Below, piece by piece: positions 1 to 4,851 of a DNA stretch of 6,227 nt. The notes beneath the pieces are model-generated. The model ran no database searches. It was given only the letters and a program-made list of their open reading frames with translations, and was not told where the DNA came from. Positions within the stretch are counted from its first letter, which is position 1; every line of letters starts with the position of its first letter. Location: NCBI GenBank assembly GCA_031275515.1, contig JAISOQ010000172.1, forward strand, positions 1-6,227, given 5' to 3'. The translations under genes were made by a program, and so were the position numbers. This DNA comes from Treponema sp. GTDB taxonomy: Bacteria > Spirochaetota > Spirochaetia > Treponematales > Breznakiellaceae.

Positions 1-209
1 TTGCCAATAGAAATTGTCCCTGAATCCGGCGTTTCCAGCCGGTTCAGACACCGGAGGAGCGTGGTTTTCCCCGCGCCGCTGAAGCCCACGATGCCGAAAA
101 TGTCGCCTTTACCGATGTCCAGGTCTATACCGGTGAGTACCGCAAAATCCGCGTCCCGTCCGTGAAACGTTTTATGGAGTTCCCGGATTACAATAAAAGA
201 ATCGTTCAT
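1..209 (-). CDS. metN: ABC transporter ATP-binding subunit, probably methionine importer MetN (N-terminal 69 codons)
   Basis: ATPase that would power an ABC importer at the inner face of the cytoplasmic membrane. The reading frame starts at ATG 209 and runs off the left edge, so only residues 1-69 are visible. They begin MNDSFIVIRELHKTF. Residues 38-50 read IFGIVGFSGAGKT, which contains the Walker A P-loop (G42 to T50, with K48 and T49). This is followed by LLRCLNRLETPDSG. The combination FGI-x-G-x-SGAGK with LxRC-x-N-x-LE-x-P-x-SG is characteristic of MetN of the D-methionine/L-methionine (MUT) family, rather than of LolD or amino-acid PAAT ATPases. The Walker B, signature motif and C-terminal NIL domain lie outside the window and cannot be checked. 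GAGG at 221-224 (minus) is 11 bases before the ATG, a rather long spacing. The gene is divergent from sfsA. The family assignment is fairly firm; the substrate is inferred from short sequence similarity. Confidence 0.75.
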   Translation of the reverse strand, partial: MNDSFIVIRELHKTFHGRDADFAVLTGIDLDIGKGDIFGIVGFSGAGKTTLLRCLNRLETPDSGTISIG

Positions 210-240
210 ATTTTGTCTATCCTCATAGTTATATGAATCA

Positions 241-256
241 TACAGAATTACTATGA
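241..256. repeat. Left arm of a 16-bp inverted repeat between metN and sfsA
   Basis: TACAGAATTACTATGA here matches the reverse complement of bases 365-380 (TATAGGATTACTATGA) at 14 of 16 positions. The arms bracket about 108 bases of GC-rich sequence. A partial third copy, TCATAGTTAT, lies at 223-232. The arms could be the ends of a small non-autonomous element or operator half-sites; no clear target-site duplication is visible. Confidence 0.5.
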
Positions 257-267
257 TAAATCCTTAT

Positions 268-317
268 AAAAACACCGCCGGGAAGCCGCCCTTCGCCCTG
301 CATAACCAGGACCGGCG
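268..317 (-). terminator. Candidate intrinsic terminator/attenuator in the metN leader
   Basis: On the minus strand CGCCGG (312-317) pairs perfectly with CCGGCG (276-281). GUG and then five U residues (268-272) follow. The 30-base loop holds a second small hairpin (CCUG 307-310 with CAGG 297-300). The hairpin ends about 58 bases before the metN ATG, so it would stop transcription before the gene rather than after one. The 3' arm overlaps the sequence needed for the alternative GGGAAG/CUUCCC helix. The long loop makes the stem less convincing than a textbook terminator. Confidence 0.35.
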
Positions 318-364
318 CTTGACTTCCCTTCAAATTAAGGTCTGCCATATCCTTTTCGCCAAAT

Positions 365-380
365 TCATAGTAATCCTATA
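365..380. repeat. Right arm of the 16-bp inverted repeat
   Basis: TCATAGTAATCCTATA is the partner of the arm at 241-256. It overlaps the weak -10 element proposed for the metN leader, so a protein bound here could affect both divergent genes. That regulatory role is inference only. Confidence 0.5.
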
Positions 381-414
381 TTAAAACTAAAAATGTGACA
401 AGCCCCCGGGTATT

Positions 415-1605
415 ATGTACTTAACCGGGAAAGATGAATATAGTTTACCTATGCAGACGGTAACGTTGTTTAGCCCTGACCGGGAAGCGGTCCTGGTAAG
501 CCGGCCTAACCGGTTCCTCATCGTTGCCCGGGACGGGGACGAGGAACTGCGCTGCCACTGTCCGAATCCGGGACGTATGACGGAGTTCATGTTTCCGGGA
601 ACGAAACTTATCCTGGAAAAGCGGAAGGAAGGAAAGGCAAGTACGGGCTGGACTGCGGCGGGGCTGCGGTACCGGGACGGGGTAGTTCCCCTGTTCGCTT
701 CCCGGGCCAACGGCGCGGCGGAAACGCTGATACTGCCGCGCATCATTCCCGGGCTTAGGGAGGTTCACCGTGAATTTTCCCTGGGCGCTTCGCGGTTCGA
801 TTTTCTCTGTATCGGGGGCAATGGGGAGCGCCATCTTGTGGAAGTAAAGGCCTGTTCCCTGGTTGAATACGGGATCGCCATGTTTCCCGATGCCCCCAGT
901 ATCCGGGCCCTAAAACATCTGGAAGAGCTGGCCGTCTTGAGCAAAAAGGGGTATATCTGCCATGTTCTCTTTGTCATTATGCACGGAAAGCCGGAACGGT
1001 TTACGCCTAACCTGCATACAGACCCGGACTTTGCCGCGGCTCTCGCGCGCCTGGGCAGGACGGATCAGGCTGGAAGCGTATATGTACACGCCTCGCTGCT
1101 TGAATGTACCGGGGACGGGCAGGCGGCGCTAAGGCAGGAGGAGACGCCGGTGGACCTGAGCCACGGGACGCTGGCGGCGGGTAACGGCGGGAACTACCTT
1201 CTCGTTATGGAGATGCCCAAAGACAGGGAAATTGCCACAGGCTCTTTGGGCAGGCTGCATTTCAGGAAGGGCTGGTATGTTTACGCCGGGTCAGCCCGGA
1301 AGAACCTGAGACAGCGGGTAAGCCGCCATCTGCGGAAGGTGAGGAAACAGAAACACTGGCACATGGATTATATCACCCCCTATGCGGGCAAGATGCGGGC
1401 CTTGCCTGTCCTGTCCTACCGGAACCTGGAGTGCCGTCTTGCGGCGGATCTGGGGCGTCTGGGGGGAAGGCCCGTACCGGGTTTTGGCTGTTCCGACTGC
1501 CGCTGCGGGAGCCATTTCTTCTATTTTGAGGAAGCCCCCCTGGGGAACAGGGCTTTTACGGACATGCTTTTCCGGTATAGGCATGTGGAAGGGTTACTGC
1601 CTTGA
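415..1605 (+). CDS. sfsA: SfsA family nuclease fused to a C-terminal DUF123 GIY-YIG domain
   Basis: A 396-residue fusion of two nuclease-like domains, probably cytoplasmic. Residues about 16-230 are SfsA: HCPNPGRM at 48-55, D129 in RFDFL, E143 and K145 in VEVK (the PD-(D/E)XK-type centre), then FPDAPS (157-162) and KHLEEL (167-172). E. coli SfsA was named for stimulating sugar fermentation and is now annotated as a DNA/RNA nuclease. A linker (about 231-258) leads to DUF123 at about 260-371: YLLVME (261-266), the GIY-YIG-like GWYVYAGSA (286-294), RHLRK (304-308), HWHMDY (314-319), E339 in LEC, and GFGCSDCRCGSHFFYF (356-371) with C359, C362, C364 and H367. All recognised motifs of both domains look intact. 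The normal SfsA length is about 230-240 residues, so the extra length is the fused domain. ATG 451 (MQTVTLFSP) fits the family N-terminus better than ATG 415; neither has a convincing Shine-Dalgarno. The domain calls are firm; the physiological role is not. Confidence 0.9.
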   Translation: MYLTGKDEYSLPMQTVTLFSPDREAVLVSRPNRFLIVARDGDEELRCHCPNPGRMTEFMFPGTKLILEKRKEGKASTGWTAAGLRYRDGVVPLFASRANGAAETLILPRIIPGLREVHREFSLGASRFDFLCIGGNGERHLVEVKACSLVEYGIAMFPDAPSIRALKHLEELAVLSKKGYICHVLFVIMHGKPERFTPNLHTDPDFAAALARLGRTDQAGSVYVHASLLECTGDGQAALRQEETPVDLSHGTLAAGNGGNYLLVMEMPKDREIATGSLGRLHFRKGWYVYAGSARKNLRQRVSRHLRKVRKQKHWHMDYITPYAGKMRALPVLSYRNLECRLAADLGRLGGRPVPGFGCSDCRCGSHFFYFEEAPLGNRAFTDMLFRYRHVEGLLP

Positions 1606-1667
1606 CAAATCCTTCATGGTACGTCCGCACTCCGGGTGGAAACCTGTTTTCCTCCATAATATCCGGC

Positions 1668-1697
1668 TTGTATTCTCTCCTCCAGATATGGTATTCT
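1668..1697 (+). promoter_or_regulatory. Weak candidate promoter for ilvE
   Basis: TTGTAT (1668-1673) and TATTCT (1692-1697) are separated by 18 bases and lie upstream of the ilvE ribosome binding site. Both hexamers deviate from consensus. The 120-base gap after sfsA makes a separate promoter plausible, but read-through from sfsA is equally possible because I see no terminator in the gap. Confidence 0.25.
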
Positions 1698-1710
1698 GAA
1701 TGTTGAAAAC

Positions 1711-1719
1711 GGAAAGGAG
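1711..1719 (+). promoter_or_regulatory. Strong ribosome binding site of ilvE
   Basis: GGAAAGGAG, with AGGAGA ending five bases before ATG 1726, is a near-ideal Shine-Dalgarno. It fixes the ilvE start and suggests this gene is translated much more efficiently than sfsA, which lacks such a site. Confidence 0.85.
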
Positions 1720-1725
1720 ATAGGC

Positions 1726-2811
1726 ATGGCATTCTCATTGAATTCTTATCCTGTGATTTATCGGGCCCGTTATTCCCAAGACGGGTGGCAAGAAGAGTAC
1801 CTGGAAAAATCCCATAAGACGCCGGAAGAAGAGGCCCGGCTAGACGAGGCCGAGGCGGCTGCGCTGGTGAATTCCCGCAATTTTTTTGATGATATGCCCC
1901 TGGTATCTTATACGACCCAGTACGGGCTCAGTTGTTTCGAGGGGCTCAAAGCCCTGCCTCAAAAAGGGGGCGGGCTGGCTATTTTCCGCCCGGATCGGAA
2001 TGCGGAGCGGTTCTACAATTCCATGAAAGGGCTTTACATGCCCCCCTTCCCGGAAGACCTGTTTATAAACGTTGTAAAAGAGACGGTACGGCGGAACGCC
2101 GCCCTGGGCTTCTCGATTTCGTATAAACCCGAATGGGAAAAAGATTCCTTTATCAACGCCGATTCAATCTATATCCGGCCTTTCACCTATTCCGAGGGCG
2201 GCATAGGGGTCAACATTTCCCGGCAGCCCTGGGTGATAGTGGTCATATCCCCGGTGAGCGCCTATTTTTCCGCCGGGACTCCCGACGCCGTTATCACCAA
2301 TCGAATCAGGGCCACGCCCAATGGCACCGGATGGATCAAGGCGGCGTCCAATTACGCCATCGCCGCCCTGGCAAAACATGAAGCAATGGACTCAGGGTTC
2401 ATTGAGTGTATCTTCCTGGACGCTGCAGAGCGGAAATATATCGAGGAAGGCTCCTCCTGCAACATCTTCTTTTATTTAAAGTCCGGTGAACTGGCGACTC
2501 CTGAACTAGGGGACACCATACTGCCGGGGATCACCCGTTCCAGCATCATCGAACTCGCCCGGGACCGGGGCGTCAGGGTTTCGGAACGGAAGGTCTCCCT
2601 GGAAGAGGTCATCGCCGGGGCGAAGGAGTGCTTTGTCAGCGGCACTGCCGCCGGGGCGACGCCCCTCACCTCCCTCACATATCAGGGCAAGAAGACGGTT
2701 TTCAATAACGGAAAGGTAGGGGAACTCACTGCGGAACTCCGGGACACCCTCAAGGGCATACAGTACGGGATCATCCCGGATACAAAGGGCTGGCTTGTCC
2801 GGGTCGAATAA
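1726..2811 (+). CDS. ilvE: Branched-chain amino acid aminotransferase (fold type IV, PLP-dependent)
   Basis: This cytoplasmic enzyme interconverts leucine, isoleucine and valine with their 2-keto acids, using glutamate/2-oxoglutarate as partner. It is the last step of branched-chain synthesis and the first of breakdown. The protein has 361 residues, the usual length of the longer bacterial/eukaryotic BCAT-II type. Visible landmarks: YGLSCFEGLKA (66-76), RPDRNAERF (88-96), IYIRPF (148-153), the Schiff-base lysine K205 in GWIKAASNYA, E241 in EEGSSCNIFF (contacts the PLP ring nitrogen), LPGITR (266-271), and SGTAAGATPL (305-314), which binds the cofactor phosphate. E241 to R271 fits the class IV aminotransferase signature E-x-S-x2-N-I-F...L-x-T...L-P-G-I-T-R. 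A strong ribosome binding site supports the start. It lies downstream of sfsA with no functional link and converges on the glycosyltransferase gene, leaving only 10 bases between stop codons. No other ilv or leu genes are in view. Confidence 0.95.
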   Translation: MAFSLNSYPVIYRARYSQDGWQEEYLEKSHKTPEEEARLDEAEAAALVNSRNFFDDMPLVSYTTQYGLSCFEGLKALPQKGGGLAIFRPDRNAERFYNSMKGLYMPPFPEDLFINVVKETVRRNAALGFSISYKPEWEKDSFINADSIYIRPFTYSEGGIGVNISRQPWVIVVISPVSAYFSAGTPDAVITNRIRATPNGTGWIKAASNYAIAALAKHEAMDSGFIECIFLDAAERKYIEEGSSCNIFFYLKSGELATPELGDTILPGITRSSIIELARDRGVRVSERKVSLEEVIAGAKECFVSGTAAGATPLTSLTYQGKKTVFNNGKVGELTAELRDTLKGIQYGIIPDTKGWLVRVE

Positions 2812-2821
2812 CCCGAAGCGG

Positions 2822-3985
2822 CTAATTTTTAACCGGAACTCCCTTCCAATCCGCCTTAACCCCGCAGAAGCCTAAAATCGTAAGAAAGGTAAAGTATGCG
2901 GGGGTAAAGATTATCTGAATTAACGCAAGAATACCCGGACCAGGAAGAGCGGCCCCGAAAAGGCTGAGGCAGGAAAGGGTGTTCATGGTCATGGCCAAGA
3001 GGACCGCCGCCGAAAGGGGCCAGAGGCCGGGAATAAGGGGCAGAAGGGGAATGGCGAAGATCCCCATAGAAATGGTTACCATGAGGAAACCGAAATTCAG
3101 CCGGGTCATGGGATCCGGGCTGAAGAGGCCGCCGTTGTTCCAGCGCAGGGTCTGGTTGACCAGAGGCTTCCAGGCGCATTCCCCCTGGGTCCTTACCCAG
3201 AGGTCGGGCTTGACGGCGGCGTAGACCTTGTAATCCGTACTCCCCCGTATCATGGCGACCAGAGCGGCGTCCTCTGTTGGAGAGGGGGGAAGGCGGCCAT
3301 AGCCGCCTATACTGTCCAGGGCGGCCTTCCTGACGATAAGGTTATTCCCGAAGCCGCCGCCCGCCGCGCCGATGCCTGCGGATCCCGTAAGGTAGAGGTA
3401 GCGTATGGCGTGGTCGAAACACTGGTAATGCTGAAAAAAGCCCTTTCCCCCGCCTTTCTTGAAGACCGGGCCTATGACCAGGCCGGCCCGGGGGTCGAGC
3501 ATCCGGGCGGTCATGGCCCGGATCCAGCAGGGAGGAACTTCGCAGTCCGCATCGGTAAAAAGGAGCAGGGTTCCCGCAGCCGCTTCCGCCCCCTGACTGA
3601 GGGCGTACTGTTTCTTGTTCACCCCGAAATTTTCGGTCAGGGTGATGATCCTGACCTCCGCGGTTTTTTCGGCAAACCGGCGCAGTATTTCGGGACTCCT
3701 GTCGGTGGAACAGTCGTCAACAAAGATATATTCCGCATCGGGGTAATCCTGGAGGGCAAGGCTTCTCAGAAGCCCTTCAATCCGCTGCTCCTCGTTCCTG
3801 ATGGGGATAATCACCGAAACCTTAGGGCGCTCCCCTCCCCTATCCAAAGCCCCAGCCGGTTTTGTCTGGAGCAGGGTAAAACGGAGGTCCCTGCGCCATT
3901 CCCGGAAAAGGCCGGCCATCAGGACGCAATGAAGCCCGACGAACAGGGCGGCAAAACTAAACCGAAAAATATCAAACCAAAGCAC
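2822..3985 (-). CDS. Membrane-anchored family 2 glycosyltransferase (processive/chitin synthase-like type)
   Basis: This enzyme would transfer a sugar from a nucleotide-sugar donor at the cytoplasmic face of the membrane, to an unknown acceptor. From the GTG at 3985 it has 387 residues. A signal-anchor helix lies at about 3-25 (LWFDIFRFSFAALFVGL). The GT-A domain follows: VSVIIPIRNEE (56-66), FVDDCSTD (88-95), the metal-binding DAD (145-147, in FTDADCE), the ED of PTEDAA (238-239, probable catalytic base), and QTLRW (278-282, the Q-x-x-R-W motif of processive GT2 enzymes). Three hydrophobic segments at about 296-320, 322-344 and 350-375 give a BcsA/HasA-like topology in small form. The frame stays open to a GTG at 4045 (407 residues). 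I prefer GTG 3985 because AGGGGGAG lies just upstream and the protein then begins directly with the membrane helix; the longer start has no Shine-Dalgarno. Exopolysaccharide or glycolipid synthesis is possible, but neighbours give no clue to substrate. Confidence 0.85.
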   Translation of the reverse strand: MLWFDIFRFSFAALFVGLHCVLMAGLFREWRRDLRFTLLQTKPAGALDRGGERPKVSVIIPIRNEEQRIEGLLRSLALQDYPDAEYIFVDDCSTDRSPEILRRFAEKTAEVRIITLTENFGVNKKQYALSQGAEAAAGTLLLFTDADCEVPPCWIRAMTARMLDPRAGLVIGPVFKKGGGKGFFQHYQCFDHAIRYLYLTGSAGIGAAGGGFGNNLIVRKAALDSIGGYGRLPPSPTEDAALVAMIRGSTDYKVYAAVKPDLWVRTQGECAWKPLVNQTLRWNNGGLFSPDPMTRLNFGFLMVTISMGIFAIPLLPLIPGLWPLSAAVLLAMTMNTLSCLSLFGAALPGPGILALIQIIFTPAYFTFLTILGFCGVKADWKGVPVKN

Positions 3986-4064
3986 GGCTCCCCCTGACGG
4001 CAACAGGCGATGCGGACAGGCTTTACATTCAAATCTTCCGCTCACTTTCGTATGTTAAGATGAG

Positions 4065-4093
4065 ATTATAAGACCAGTTACAATACAAATCAA
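4065..4093 (-). promoter_or_regulatory. Sigma-70-type promoter of the glycosyltransferase gene
   Basis: On the minus strand TTGATT (4088-4093) is followed after exactly 17 bases by TATAAT (4065-4070), a consensus -10. Transcription would start near 4057. That leaves a 12-base leader for the GTG at 4045, or about 72 bases for the GTG at 3985. It is the best promoter in the window. Confidence 0.7.
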
Positions 4094-4150
4094 CAACCCC
4101 GCCAGGGCAAGGCCATTTACTTTTTTATTCTCCCTATCGAGGGAATGATT

Positions 4151-4162
4151 GGGGTCAGACCT
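4151..4162 (+). repeat. REP-like palindrome copy 1
   Basis: GGGGTCAGACCT. Bases 4152-4162 form a perfect 11-bp inverted pair with 4207-4217, with 44 bases between. The core GGGTC-A-GACC is itself nearly palindromic. T-rich sequence (CACGTTTTTT) follows, as it does after copy 2 when read on the minus strand (GTCATTTT). Confidence 0.65.
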
Positions 4163-4206
4163 CACGTTTTTTCCTAATTCTTTGGCCCTCATTAAAGCAA
4201 AATGAC

Positions 4207-4217
4207 AGGTCTGACCC
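4207..4217 (-). repeat. REP-like palindrome copy 2 (inverted)
   Basis: AGGTCTGACCC is the exact reverse complement of 4152-4162. The two copies form a head-to-head pair like a BIME and could fold as an 11-bp hairpin. The copy lies between the ATG codons at 4202 and 4229, so the coding region more likely begins at 4229. Confidence 0.65.
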
Positions 4218-4228
4218 ATATATTCTAT

Positions 4229-4708
4229 ATGAGATCTTTACGTATACTCAAACAGGGGGTTTGGTACGAAATCCATACCCGCATTAACAACCGGGAACCG
4301 CTGTTCCGCCGCCATACGGCCCTGGCAATTTTTGCCAAGGTGTTCCATGAACTCAAAAGCCGGTTTGCCTTCGAGATTCGGGGGCTGCATTTGGAGGATG
4401 ACTGGCTTAGGTTTTATATTAAGCCTGAGGATGGGGAGGAACTTCCTGCAATAATGAAATGGCTCAAGCAGACATTTGCCCAGCGGTACAACCGGAAGGA
4501 AGGGAGGATAGGGCATATATGGGGTGACCGGTATGGGTCGAGGATAATGGAGGGGGATGTGCCGGAGGATACGCCGGAGAGGGAGGCATCCGAGGGGGAC
4601 CAGCAGACAGCTCGGAACAATAGGGTCAGACCCCATCATGGGGAACCGGCGGTCAAACCCGCTTTTTTCCTGAATTTCCCGTTTCCCCCCGCCCCTGCCC
4701 CCGGATAA
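4229..4708 (+). CDS. IS200-like/RAYT-type (Y1_Tnp) protein lacking the catalytic motifs
   Basis: A 159-residue protein (168 from the upstream ATG 4202) resembling the core of REP-associated tyrosine transposases. Residues 11-110 follow the family: VWYEIHTRINNREPLF (11-26), FEIRGLHLEDDWLRFYIKPE (48-67), then KWLKQTFAQRYNRKEG (77-92) and GHIWGDRYGS (95-104). Two things are missing. Where RAYTs carry the H-x-H metal-binding pair (for example PEHMH in E. coli TnpA-REP), this protein has D58-W59-L60. The following helix that carries the nucleophilic tyrosine and an INPV-like motif is absent; the frame instead continues as an acidic stretch (112-125), then a proline- and phenylalanine-rich tail through REP copy 3. 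No Shine-Dalgarno precedes either start. It may be a decayed transposase or a non-catalytic relative retained as a DNA-binding protein. The similarity call is moderately firm; activity is doubtful. Confidence 0.65.
   Translation: MRSLRILKQGVWYEIHTRINNREPLFRRHTALAIFAKVFHELKSRFAFEIRGLHLEDDWLRFYIKPEDGEELPAIMKWLKQTFAQRYNRKEGRIGHIWGDRYGSRIMEGDVPEDTPEREASEGDQQTARNNRVRPHHGEPAVKPAFFLNFPFPPAPAPG
4623..4634 (+). repeat. REP-like palindrome copy 3
   Basis: GGGTCAGACCCC, with the perfect palindrome GGGTC-A-GACCC at 4623-4633. It lies inside the 3' part of the RAYT-like reading frame, where it encodes VRPH. It marks the likely right limit of the element. Confidence 0.65.
4648..4668 (+). terminator. Possible short terminator hairpin at the end of the RAYT-like unit
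   Basis: GCGG (4649-4652) pairs with CCGC (4659-4662) around a six-base loop, followed by six T residues (4663-4668). The stem is only four base pairs, or five with a G-U pair. If it works, transcripts would end before the stop codon at 4706-4708, so the last part of the reading frame may not be expressed as drawn. Confidence 0.3.
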
Positions 4709-4851
4709 ACGGATGGAATCCGCCTTATGTCCCGTACCAACCGCCATTTCTGTCCCAACCCGAAGCGTCCAAGGAGAAAGCTCCACCCTGACACAAGCAA
4801 AAACTTTGTGGGTCACGTTTAGCCTAAAGGGAGGTATGGCCCCGCCCTGAA

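Larger units (their letters stand above)
210..401 (-). promoter_or_regulatory. 5' leader and possible promoter of the metN-like gene
   Basis: This is the non-coding stretch upstream of the transporter gene on the minus strand. A possible -35 (TTGTCA, 396-401) and -10 (TATAGG, 375-380) are separated by 15 bases, shorter than the ideal 17, so the promoter call is weak. Downstream lies a GC-rich block (276-328) with two competing hairpins. GGGAAG (323-328) can pair with CUUCCC (280-285), or CGCCGG (312-317) can pair with CCGGCG (276-281) just before a U-run. A small hairpin CCUG/CAGG (307-310 with 297-300) sits inside both. The layout resembles an attenuator. None of the conserved SAM-I (S-box) core motifs is present, and I do not recognise it as a known riboswitch class. 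Confidence 0.35.
4151..4634 (+). mobile_element. REP-flanked IS200/RAYT-like unit (probably degenerate)
   Basis: Copies of the palindromic core GGGTCAGACC occur at 4152-4161 (plus), 4208-4217 (inverted) and 4623-4632 (plus). They bracket a short gene related to REP-associated tyrosine transposases. RAYT genes typically sit between REP or BIME palindromes that they recognise, so the layout fits this class. The boundaries are simply the outer repeats; no target duplication can be seen. The gene product lacks recognisable catalytic residues, so self-mobility is doubtful. Confidence 0.5.

Noticed and set aside
238..348. 36-codon minus-strand frame (starting MADLNLKGSQ) upstream of metN
   Set aside because: Its AGGA is only one base from the ATG, the frame runs through the hairpin and one inverted-repeat arm, and the peptide matches nothing I know.
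210..414. SAM-I (S-box) riboswitch upstream of metN
   Set aside because: Expected because of the gene's identity, but the conserved core (including the GGCAACC-type segment) is absent on the minus strand.
445..834. 129-codon minus-strand frame opposite sfsA
   Set aside because: Arginine- and proline-rich shadow translation of the SfsA coding strand.
2800..2830. Shared terminator between the convergent ilvE and glycosyltransferase genes
   Set aside because: The CGGGT/ACCCG stem has only five pairs, overlaps the ilvE stop, and the T-run at 2826-2830 is about ten bases from it; on the other strand there is no U-run at all.
3410..3997. 195-codon open frame on the plus strand
   Set aside because: It lies wholly antisense to the glycosyltransferase gene, has no recognisable domain, and arises from the GC-rich codons of the opposite strand.
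4131..4144. TCCCT/AGGGA hairpin near the T6 run at 4121-4126 as a terminator
   Set aside because: The T-run precedes the hairpin on the plus strand and becomes A-rich after it on the minus strand, so neither orientation fits an intrinsic terminator.
4709..4851. Small gene or structured RNA between the RAYT-like gene and the hydrolase
   Set aside because: Only short hairpins are present (CGGAT/ATCCG at 4710-4722, GGAG/CTCC at 4773-4784), with no convincing frame, promoter or U-run.
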